Notes under the pieces: model-generated
Seen by the model: only the letters and a program-made list of their open reading frames with translations
The model's database searches: none
What the model was told of the DNA's origin: nothing
Assembly (NCBI GenBank): GCA_964591605.1
Contig: CAZQEN010000221.1
Location: 1-12,803 of the forward strand
Reading direction: 5' to 3'
Length of the DNA stretch: 12,803 bases
DNA from: CAYLLT01 sp964591605
Lineage (GTDB): Bacteria > Planctomycetota > Phycisphaerae > UBA1845 > PWPN01
Shown here: positions 7,434 through 12,691 of the stretch, in pieces
Layout: each line of letters starts with the position of its first letter
Position numbering within the stretch: the stretch's first letter is position 1
Position numbers and translations under genes: made by a program

Positions 7434-8603
7434 GTGCCCGGCGCGACGGAGAGCGACTCTGAACCCGAAACGGATCGCACGGTTCTGCTGACCGGCGCCA
7501 CCGGCTACCTGGGAGCCCTGGCGGCCGCGGCGATCGCCACGGATCAATCTGCACGGCTGATCCTGCTCACCCGGGCACGGCATGATCCGAAGTTGCTTGC
7601 TGCGCGCATCGTTGCCGAAGCCGACCTCCTGGAGGTGCCCCGAGTATCGCGCCGCCCTGACCGCATCATAGTCTTACCGCAGCAGGGGGTTTGGACACCG
7701 GACGCCTTGTTTCACTCGGTTCGTGAATTCCAGATCAGCGAAATCATCCATTGTGCGGGTTCCTTGAGCTACTGGAACACGGAGAAACTCGAGGCCGGGA
7801 ACGTACAGTTGACGGAGACATTGCTTGAAACGGGGAGGCGCGTGGGCCTACGCCGCTTCACGTATCTCTCGTCCGCATTCTGCAGCGGCTACATGGACCA
7901 CGCGGTCACCGAGACGCTGCACCGTTTGCCTGGCCTGGATCCCACGCCCTATACAGCATCGAAACGCGCAGCCGAGATGCGGGTTGCCGCGAGCGGTCTC
8001 CCGTGGCTGATCTTGAGGCCCTCGATCGTGATCGGCGACAGTCGGGATGGCCGCTATGAAGGAAAGCTGTCCGGGTTCTACCAGTTCCTGTGGGCCATCC
8101 AGAGATACCTGGTCGGACTGCGGTCGGTCATACGCGTGACTGCCCCTGAGATTCCTTTGCAGGTGGTGCATCAGGATGCATTTCAGGCTGCTTTTCTGAG
8201 CGCCTACAGGTTCATGCCTGACAACTCCATCGTACATGTCGTATCGAGCGAAAACGGGCTCCCGACGGTGCGCCAGATGTGGGATGCAATCATTGGCACG
8301 TATTTGCCTGATCGCGAATACGAGTACTACGACCGTTATTGCGATATTCCCCTGGACAAGTGTGAGGGTGCGATGCGGCAGTTCCTGCAGGCCGTTCGGA
8401 CGAACGCTGAGATCTCAGCCCATCGATGGACGTTCGAGTCGAAATCCATGCCTTTCTTGCGAGAAATGGGTCTCGGATTGTCGCGTACTTCGGTGGGCAG
8501 CGTACGGAGGTGCCTGGACTGCTTTTTCGCCGGTTCAGGAAGCGCAAGCAGAAGGCGTCGAGAATCGACGATTTGCTTTTCCGGGCAGACATGCTATAGT
8601 TAA
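7434..8603 (+). CDS. extended SDR oxidoreductase, thioester/fatty-acyl reductase-like (NAD-binding_4)
   Basis: The protein has 389 residues. The Rossmann nucleotide-binding motif TGATGYLG is at residues 20-27, a Ser-rich strand YLSSAF carries the catalytic Ser (about 146), and YTASK supplies the Tyr/Lys pair (Tyr173, Lys177). A further family segment is LILRPSIVIGDSRDG, before a substrate domain with VHQDAF. This architecture fits reductases of acyl thioesters or other extended SDRs such as sugar epimerases; the TGATGYLG form and the RPSIVIGDS segment favour the acyl-reductase group, but the substrate is unknown. I chose GTG 7434 because AGGAAAGGA lies 7 bases before it; an upstream in-frame TTG at 7401 lacks such a site. 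The last 30 residues are Arg/Ser-rich and may not be structured. The gene's 3' end contains the promoter of RNA copy 2. Confidence 0.88.
   Translation: MPGATESDSEPETDRTVLLTGATGYLGALAAAAIATDQSARLILLTRARHDPKLLAARIVAEADLLEVPRVSRRPDRIIVLPQQGVWTPDALFHSVREFQISEIIHCAGSLSYWNTEKLEAGNVQLTETLLETGRRVGLRRFTYLSSAFCSGYMDHAVTETLHRLPGLDPTPYTASKRAAEMRVAASGLPWLILRPSIVIGDSRDGRYEGKLSGFYQFLWAIQRYLVGLRSVIRVTAPEIPLQVVHQDAFQAAFLSAYRFMPDNSIVHVVSSENGLPTVRQMWDAIIGTYLPDREYEYYDRYCDIPLDKCEGAMRQFLQAVRTNAEISAHRWTFESKSMPFLREMGLGLSRTSVGSVRRCLDCFFAGSGSASRRRRESTICFSGQTCYS
8573..8600 (+). promoter_or_regulatory. promoter of RNA element copy 2
   Basis: TTGCTT at 8573-8578, a 16-base spacer and TATAGT at 8595-8600 form a strong sigma70-type pair that overlaps the last codons of the SDR gene. 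Predicted transcription starts near 8607, just before a leader hairpin GCAGGAGT/ACTCCTGC (8609-8616/8633-8640). The conserved element begins 60 bases after the -10 box. Confidence 0.7.
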
Positions 8604-8660
8604 GTCAAGCAGGAGTTTTTTTAATTCTCGCCACTCCTGCGTACTATCTGACTCGAATTC

Positions 8661-8773
8661 GTCGGATGACTACATGAGGAGCAATCCCGCCGCGGCGGGG
8701 GGGCTCGTTGAAGAGTAAGCCGACGTGGGCGAATCCCGATGGGCATTGGGGCTCGTCCACGTCGGCTTTTTTT
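8661..8773 (+). ncRNA. novel 113-nt structured RNA element, copy 2
   Basis: This copy keeps the 5' box GTCGGATGACTACATGAGG. Its central hairpin, CCCGCC/GGCGGG, has a different sequence from copies 1 and 3 but the same fold, which is compensatory change. GAGC and GCTC flank it and can pair. The core GGGCTCGTTGAAGAGTAAGCC is nearly identical to copy 1. It ends in an 11-bp perfect stem and T7. A glsB-like gene starts only 16 bases after the T run, with its ribosome site directly behind the terminator, as expected if readthrough controlled that gene. Confidence 0.82.
8718..8773 (+). terminator. rho-independent terminator at the end of RNA copy 2
   Basis: The stem AGCCGACGTGG/CCACGTCGGCT (8718-8728/8757-8767) is perfect over 11 bp and runs into T7 (8767-8773). 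The sixth pair is A-T here and G-C in copy 1, a compensatory change that supports the stem. Confidence 0.85.
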
Positions 8774-8789
8774 CACAAGGAGAAGGCTC

Positions 8790-9056
8790 ATGGGTGCGGC
8801 CGTTTTGGGCTGGATTGTCATGGGTTTCCTGGCCGGTCTGGCGGTCAACAAGCTGCTCAACCGCCGGGGCGAGAAGGCGATCATCGAGATCGCGCTGGGG
8901 GTCGCGGGAGCGGTGATCTGCGGCTGGCTGTTCAGCAGGTTCGGCGGCCTCGACGCGACCGGGCTGACCCTCTGGAGCCTGGCGGTACCGGCCGCCGGGG
9001 CGGTGGTGCTCCTGGCCGCCTGGCACGGCGTTCGCGGCACGATCCTGCGGACCTGA
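8790..9056 (+). CDS. GlsB/YeaQ/YmgE-type stress membrane protein, copy 1
   Basis: The protein has 88 residues and three predicted membrane segments (about 2-20, 31-50 and 60-80). The family (Transgly_assoc, PF04226) is marked by the start GWIVMGFLAGLAVNKLL, a Gly-rich second helix ALGVAGAVICGWLF and a third hydrophobic helix. Members are inner-membrane proteins often induced by general stress; no enzyme activity is established despite the family's name. AAGGAG lies directly behind the T run of RNA copy 2, and ATG 8790 follows it. The open frame begins earlier (8739), inside the terminator stem, so the upstream part is not coding. The second copy at 9625-9891 has exactly the same length. Confidence 0.9.
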   Translation: MGAAVLGWIVMGFLAGLAVNKLLNRRGEKAIIEIALGVAGAVICGWLFSRFGGLDATGLTLWSLAVPAAGAVVLLAAWHGVRGTILRT

Positions 9057-9207
9057 ACGGGGCAGGAGATCGCACCACGCTGTCGCGGGTTCTCCCGCAT
9101 CTCCGGGATGCCCGAAGGCGCAGCAGAAACGGGTCAATGATGCTGCAGTCAGACACACGGGGGCGTTGCTCAACATCCGCCCCTCCATTCACAGAAAGGA
9201 GTCGGCC
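9057..9207 (+). promoter_or_regulatory. leader of bTHX gene 1 with a GC hairpin
   Basis: The 151 bases between the glsB-like gene and the bTHX gene hold no supported gene. Near the end, GGGGCG (9160-9165) pairs with CGCCCC (9178-9183) around a 12-base loop, 24 bases before the bTHX start. There is no T run, so it may be a processing or attenuation structure rather than a terminator. Confidence 0.4.
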
Positions 9208-9354
9208 ATGGGCAGAGGTGATCGGAAATCGAAAAAGGGAAAGATCTTCAGGGGTTCGTTTGGCAATTCCCGGCCGCATATTCACCACGGCGGGAAGCGG
9301 CCGCCGCCGGTATCGCCCAATCATCCGGCGACACCGCAAAAACCGAGTCGCTGA
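9208..9354 (+). CDS. thx: 30S ribosomal protein bTHX, copy 1
   Basis: The first 22 of 48 residues, MGRGDRKSKKGKIFRGSFGN onward, match the bTHX family. In Thermus this short, very basic peptide sits in the head of the small ribosomal subunit and stabilises it. The remainder (HIHHGG, then Pro- and Lys-rich) is a tail beyond the 26-27-residue Thermus core; tails of various lengths occur in the family. AAAGGAG at 9195-9201 lies 6 bases before ATG 9208. The gene sits between the first glsB-like gene and RNA copy 3. A more diverged second copy is at 11407-11583. Confidence 0.88.
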   Translation: MGRGDRKSKKGKIFRGSFGNSRPHIHHGGKRPPPVSPNHPATPQKPSR

Positions 9355-9405
9355 GGCTGGGGCAGCGGTGCAGAAAGGGAGATTCTGGCGGTCCTCGCAG
9401 TTTGC

Positions 9406-9434
9406 TTGCTTTGAGTTGTGCGAATCACTATACT
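9406..9434 (+). promoter_or_regulatory. promoter of RNA element copy 3
   Basis: TTGCTT at 9406-9411, a 17-base spacer and TATACT at 9429-9434 make a good sigma70-type promoter. The -10 box ends 52 bases before the conserved element. A leader hairpin GGTTC/GAACC with loop CTA lies at 9473-9485, just before the element. The -35 hexamer is the same as in copy 2. Confidence 0.72.
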
Positions 9435-9486
9435 GCAGGCCATGAAGGGTCTCCGTGACAGAAATGAATGACGGTTCCTAGAACCT

Positions 9487-9599
9487 GTCGGATGACTCGA
9501 TGAAGAGCAGCCCGGGCCCAGCCCGGGAGGCCCGTTGAAGAGTAAGCCGAGGCGGTCGAGCCCCGATGAGAGTCGGGTTTCAACCGCGTCGGCTTTTTT
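9487..9599 (+). ncRNA. novel 113-nt structured RNA element, copy 3
   Basis: The 5' box GTCGGATGACTCGATGAAG is conserved. The central hairpin is CCCGGG/CCCGGG around CCCAG. The core CCCGTTGAAGAGTAAGCC matches copies 1 and 2 except next to the hairpin. The terminal stem has 11 pairs and one G-G mismatch and runs into T6 (9594-9599). The second glsB-like gene starts 25 bases after the T run. The length equals that of the other two copies, though the loops differ. Confidence 0.82.
9545..9599 (+). terminator. rho-independent terminator at the end of RNA copy 3
   Basis: The arms are 9545-9556 and 9583-9594, with 11 pairs and one mismatch (G9551 with G9588), followed by T6. One pair is C-G here and T-A in copies 1 and 2, which supports the stem by covariation. 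Confidence 0.8.
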
Positions 9600-9624
9600 G
9601 GTTTTGAAAGGAAGGCGTAGCATC

Positions 9625-9891
9625 ATGGTCACGAGCGTCATCGGCTGGATCGTGCTGGGGCTGATTACCGGTTTTATTGGCAGCAAGCTGGCCAACAGGG
9701 GCGGCGACGCGGCCCTGATGGATCTCTCTCTCGGCATCGTTGGCGGGCTGGCGGGCGGTTGGCTCTTCAACGCACTCGGAACTGACGGAGCGGCCGGACT
9801 CCACGGCTTGAACCTGCTCGCCGCCGTCGGTGGAGCGGTGGTGTTTCTCGTGGGTTGGCATAACCTCCGGCGCCCCGCCTGGCACGCGTGA
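9625..9891 (+). CDS. GlsB/YeaQ/YmgE-type stress membrane protein, copy 2
   Basis: The protein has 88 residues, identical in length to copy 1 and alignable throughout: GWIVLGLITGFIGSKLANRGG, LGIVGGLAGGWLFNALG, and a final AAVGGAVVFLVGWHNLRR. Three membrane helices are expected. I chose ATG 9625 because AGGAAGG lies about 9 bases before it and copy 1 starts at the same point. The frame is open back to a TTG at 9535 inside RNA copy 3, which I treat as chance. The SPFH gene begins 33 bases downstream, so the two probably share a transcript and may act in the same membrane-stress response. Confidence 0.9.
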   Translation: MVTSVIGWIVLGLITGFIGSKLANRGGDAALMDLSLGIVGGLAGGWLFNALGTDGAAGLHGLNLLAAVGGAVVFLVGWHNLRRPAWHA

Positions 9892-9924
9892 ACCTCACGA
9901 TGGTTGATGCGAAAGGACCATCTC

Positions 9925-10899
9925 ATGTATCCGATCGTGTATGCGATGTTCTTGGTCGTTGCCGTTCCTGCTGTCATTTTCCTCCTGGGCATCAGGATCG
10001 TCCGGCCCACACACAGGGGTCTCGTGGAGAGGCTCGGCAGGTACCGGCGCTTCGCGCATCAAGGGTTCAACTGGGTCATCCCCGGTGTTGACAGGATGAT
10101 TCAGGTGAACATCACCGAGCAGATGGTGGACGCCCAGCCGCAGGAGATTATCACCAATGACAATCTCAATGCGCGGGTGGATGCCCAAGTGTATTTCAAG
10201 GTGAAGGATGACGAGGCAAGCGTCAAGAGCTCTCAGTACAACGTCAACAACTATCAGCGCCAGATTGTAAGCCTTGCCCGCACCACTCTCCGAAACATCA
10301 TTGGCACATTGACGCTTAAATCAGCAAACAGCGAGCGGGACAACATCAACGGTGCGCTTCTCAAGACCTTGAGCAAGGAGACCTTGAATTGGGGAATGGC
10401 GATCGTGAGGACCGAGTTGAAGGAGATCGACCCTCCCAAGGACGTCCAGGAGACGATGAACAAGGTTGTCAAAGCGGAGAACGAGAAGGTCGCCGCCCTG
10501 GATTTCGCCAACGCCGTCGAGAGGCAGGCGGACGGGGAGAAGCGGGCGGAGATCAAGAAGGCCGAAGGCATCAGGCAGGCCAAGATTCTTGCGGCGGAGG
10601 GTGAAGCCCAGGCCATAAAACTTGTCAATGAGGCGGCCAATACCTACTTCGTTGGAAACGCACAGCTTCTGCGGAAGCTGGAAGCCCTCGAGAAGGCGTT
10701 AGGTCGCAATGCCAAAATCGTCATCCCCTCAGGCTCTGAACTGGTCAACGTCATCGGAGAGATGGCCGGCGTTTTGCCGTTGTCTGAGAGGACGAGACGA
10801 CACGGAGCCGAAGTCGGGAGGCATGGGTTGGCGGTGCTGGAGCAGGTGGCCCCGCGGGGCGCCAAGCCTTCGGTCCCGAGCGATGGAAACGGTTCGTAG
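9925..10899 (+). CDS. SPFH/stomatin-like membrane protein
   Basis: The protein has 324 residues. One N-terminal membrane segment (about 4-24) is followed by the SPFH/band-7 domain: RPTHRGLVERLGRYRR, GFNWVIPGVDRMIQVN, an NITEQMVDAQPQEIITNDN stretch and DAQVYFKV. A long charged coiled coil comes next, with the usual ELKEIDPPKDVQETMNKV and AEGIRQAKILAAEGEAQA. Such proteins form large membrane-associated oligomers that organise lipid domains or hold proteases such as FtsH and NfeD-family partners. ATG 9925 has AAAGGA about 8 bases before it; in-frame TTG 9904 and ATG 9907 are less suitable. No NfeD gene is adjacent. The last 35 residues are basic and probably disordered. Confidence 0.94.
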   Translation: MYPIVYAMFLVVAVPAVIFLLGIRIVRPTHRGLVERLGRYRRFAHQGFNWVIPGVDRMIQVNITEQMVDAQPQEIITNDNLNARVDAQVYFKVKDDEASVKSSQYNVNNYQRQIVSLARTTLRNIIGTLTLKSANSERDNINGALLKTLSKETLNWGMAIVRTELKEIDPPKDVQETMNKVVKAENEKVAALDFANAVERQADGEKRAEIKKAEGIRQAKILAAEGEAQAIKLVNEAANTYFVGNAQLLRKLEALEKALGRNAKIVIPSGSELVNVIGEMAGVLPLSERTRRHGAEVGRHGLAVLEQVAPRGAKPSVPSDGNGS

Positions 10900-11015
10900 T
10901 TCGTGCCGTAGCTGCTGCTCGGCATCCTTGCGGCCTAATGCCTGGGCGGGGTCGGGAAGCGCAAGGACGGGTGATCGTTATTGGAAAAGACCCGGCAAGA
11001 GGAGCCGTGAATGGC

Positions 11016-11330
11016 ATGACTCACGAAGACGCAATCGGACTCATTGAGACTCAAGGGCTCATTGGCATGATCGAGGCGGCCGACGTGATGTGCAAAGCGG
11101 CCAATGTCGAAGTCGTCGGGAAAGCGTGCATCGGCGGTGGCTACGTGACGGTTGTGATCAAGGGTGACGTTGCCGCCGTCCAGGCCGCGGTGGAGGCAGC
11201 GGCCCAGGCGGTCAACCGTATCGGCGGCAAGCTCGTTCTTGCGCATACCATCGCCCGGCCGCACAGCGAGGTGAACTCTCTCTTGCCTCAGCACCAGAGC
11301 AACACTTACGGAGCCATTGCTGAACTGTGA
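11016..11330 (+). CDS. BMC-H bacterial microcompartment shell protein
   Basis: The protein has 104 residues and is a single BMC domain (PF00936): AIGLIETQGLIGMIEAADVM, KAANVEVVG, the pore loop IGGG (39-42), VTVVIKGDVAAVQAAVEAA and a C-terminal HTIARPHSEV. Six copies should form a hexameric shell tile. The residue before the pore loop is Cys38, where CcmK2 and PduA have Lys and EutM has Gln. I chose ATG 11016 because family members begin this way, with GAGGAG 11 bases upstream; the frame is open to 10938. No other shell protein, vertex protein or encapsulated enzyme is in the window, so this is a satellite shell gene whose compartment, if any, is encoded elsewhere. Confidence 0.93.
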   Translation: MTHEDAIGLIETQGLIGMIEAADVMCKAANVEVVGKACIGGGYVTVVIKGDVAAVQAAVEAAAQAVNRIGGKLVLAHTIARPHSEVNSLLPQHQSNTYGAIAEL

Positions 11331-11370
11331 CTTGGCTGAGTCAGGATTCGATTCGGATCACAAGGAGCAC

Positions 11371-11385
11371 GGCTCACCGTGAGCC
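11371..11385 (+). promoter_or_regulatory. hairpin in the leader of bTHX gene 2
   Basis: GGCTCA and TGAGCC form a perfect 6-bp stem around the loop CCG, 21 bases before the bTHX start and between a GGAG motif (11363-11367 region) and the true ribosome site AGGA (11396-11399). There is no T run. It may influence translation of the small operon. Confidence 0.4.
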
Positions 11386-11406
11386 TCGCAGGCAAAGGAA
11401 ACAGTC

Positions 11407-11583
11407 ATGGGACGAGGTGGCAAAAAGACTCGAAGGGGCGAGATCCTCCCGACATTATTGGGCAGGCGACCTGCCCACAAAACCACGGATAGAAGTGATC
11501 GAAGGCACCAGTTTATTGAACCAGGGTCAGCCGACACCGCCCGGCGGTGGAGGCCCGTTGGCCTGAAGGACATAAACCCATGA
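11407..11583 (+). CDS. 30S ribosomal protein bTHX-like, copy 2 (diverged)
   Basis: This 58-residue gene is easily missed because of its size. It starts MGRGGKKTRRGEILPTLLG, matching the bTHX signature M-G-(K/R)-G-x-(K/R)-(K/R)-x-(K/R)-(K/R)-G-(K/E)-I. The normally aromatic/Gly segment after it (IFRGSFG in copy 1) has become ILPTLLG, and a basic tail of about 35 residues follows. AGGA lies 7 bases before ATG 11407. The stop codon overlaps the next start in an ATGA (11580-11583), so translation is probably coupled to the DUF2294 gene. It may be a functional variant or a protein moving away from the ribosome; the coupling argues that it is translated. Confidence 0.75.
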   Translation: MGRGGKKTRRGEILPTLLGRRPAHKTTDRSDRRHQFIEPGSADTARRWRPVGLKDINP

Positions 11584-11999
11584 ACAATGCCGACTCAACC
11601 ATGGCCGAGCAGATCGCCCAGGCGGCATCCGTCTTCGAGCACGAGAGGACCGGGATGCAGCCTCGATCGGTGACCGTCGTCCAGAGCGACGGCACTCTCG
11701 TGATTACGTTGCACGGGGCGCTATCGCCCGCGGAGAAGGCCCTGGCCCGGACGCCGGCCGGCGCCGCCCAGGTGCAGGAATTCCATCGACAGCTCTTCGC
11801 GAGTGCGTCTGATAAGTTGAGGCGAGAGATCAAGCGAATCACCGGCGTCGAGGTGCGCGAAGCCGCCTCGGAGGTGGAGGGTACGACCGGCACCTTGGTG
11901 GCCGTGTTCACGACCGGAACCGTCGTTCAGGTCTATCTGCTCGCGCACCCGATACAGGGGGAGCTCTGGAGCATGGCAGAACCGAGTGATCCAACCTGA
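11580..11999 (+). CDS. DUF2294 / MpsC-like protein, copy 2
   Basis: The protein has 139 residues. It fits the second DUF2294 pattern: VFEHERTGMQPRSV, TLVITLHGALSPAEKALART, then VQEFHRQLF, a helix, ITGVEVREAASEVEGTTGTLVAVFTTGTVVQVYLL. The GRGP motif of copy 1 is replaced by GMQP, so the two copies belong to different branches of the family. GAAGGA lies 9 bases before ATG 11580, which overlaps the bTHX stop; an in-frame ATG at 11601 is a weaker alternative. csrA follows after 15 bases. The biochemical role is unproven; I see no membrane helix in the protein. Confidence 0.85.
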   Translation: MNNADSTMAEQIAQAASVFEHERTGMQPRSVTVVQSDGTLVITLHGALSPAEKALARTPAGAAQVQEFHRQLFASASDKLRREIKRITGVEVREAASEVEGTTGTLVAVFTTGTVVQVYLLAHPIQGELWSMAEPSDPT

Positions 12000-12014
12000 A
12001 ACGGGAGGTGTAGC

Positions 12015-12242
12015 ATGCTGGTTTTGTCGAGAAAAAGCCAGGAAGCAATCGCCGTCGGAATTCCTGTCGGCTCCGAGCCGCTGCTCAAGGTGACGGTGAT
12101 CGACATCAGTGGCGGGAGAGTCAGACTGGGTTTTGAGGCGGATAAGAGCCTCCTGGTTCATCGATGGGAGGTGTGGGAAAAGACCCGCTGCGGGGGTGCA
12201 GAAACAACGACACCTGCAGTAGCGCCGGGCGTCTCTTCCTGA
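12015..12242 (+). CDS. csrA: carbon storage regulator CsrA
   Basis: The protein has 75 residues. CsrA is a small dimer that binds GGA motifs in mRNA leaders and blocks or changes translation. The start MLVLSRKSQEAIAVG supplies Leu4 and Arg6, and VHRWEVWEK supplies the Arg matching E. coli Arg44, so the RNA-binding face is intact. The segment between (VTVIDISGGRVRLGFEA) is typical. Oddities are Trp in place of the usual Glu after that Arg and a Thr/Pro/Ala-rich tail from about residue 57. GGAGG lies 6 bases before ATG 12015. It is last in the bTHX 2 / DUF2294 2 / csrA unit. Confidence 0.94.
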   Translation: MLVLSRKSQEAIAVGIPVGSEPLLKVTVIDISGGRVRLGFEADKSLLVHRWEVWEKTRCGGAETTTPAVAPGVSS

Positions 12243-12691
12243 TGCCAACGGGAGACGACACGACGAGACGGCTCGTCTGCCGACCCCTCAGGGTCTTCGC
12301 TGTTCGAGCAGCCACCCTCGGTTGGATCGCCTGAGGGACTGGCGAAGCTGAGGAGTGTGCTCGGAATGCTGGGGTACGTGCCTCGATTTCGCGCGACAGT
12401 GTTGGTCGCATGCATGCGTGCGATGAACAGGCAAAGCAGGAGGTGAGCTATGGATTAAAGCACACGCTGCAGAATGGAATTGCGTGTGTTCCGGTGCTTT
12501 CCGGATCAAGTGGAAGAAGCAGATCGCCCTTCCCTTCGAGTCGGCGGACGCGTGCCGCTCGAGGGAGGCTGGTTTATTGTAGGAAATCGCGCTGTCGCCG
12601 CTCGGGTCAGGCGGCGAGAGAGGTCTCTCTGGGGCTTGCAGGGTGCCGCCACGCCAGAATCTGCGACATGATTCCGAAGGGAAACAAAACG
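12243..12691. other. gene-poor leader between csrA and the radical SAM gene
   Basis: No protein here has recognisable motifs. The stretch holds a GACGAG/CTCGTC hairpin after csrA (12262-12277) without a T run; two crossing perfect complements (12285-12292 with 12330-12337, 12295-12300 with 12342-12347); and a strong Shine-Dalgarno AGGAGG (12438-12443) followed 6 bases later by the two-codon frame ATG GAT TAA (12450-12458). Just after that, AAAGCAC/GTGCTTT and ACACGC/GCGTGT can form a stem-loop at about 12456-12510. A frame from GTG 12443 is open into the radical SAM gene but is Arg/Ser-rich and unlike a known domain. Confidence 0.45.

Noticed and set aside
6634..7554. 306-residue minus-strand frame ending in the DUF2294 protein
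   Set aside because: Only the last 126 residues match the family; the rest runs antisense through the promoter and RNA copy 1. A good ribosome site marks 7014 as the start.
7229..9599. RNA copies as integron attC sites separating gene cassettes
   Set aside because: The ends lack the paired RYYYAAC/GTTRRRY core sites, each copy has a promoter and T-run terminator, and no integrase is present.
7229..9599. CRISPR array suggested by three repeats in a row
   Set aside because: The repeats are 113 nt, 0.7-1.3 kb apart, with genes between them; no short regular spacers and no cas genes.
8708..9600. A similar short peptide (xKSKP then a Pro/Ser-rich stretch ending AFF or AFL) can be read through the terminator part of all three RNA copies
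   Set aside because: Copy 1 has TTA instead of a start codon, none has a ribosome site, and the frame joins the downstream gene only in copy 3. Conservation of the stem and core explains the likeness.
11327..11566. 79-residue plus-strand frame overlapping bTHX 2
   Set aside because: A different frame (11407-11583) carries the bTHX signature, a ribosome site and a coupled stop; this one has no known motif.
12474..12671. 65-residue plus-strand frame before the radical SAM gene
   Set aside because: No ribosome site or recognisable motif, and the composition is like random high-GC sequence.
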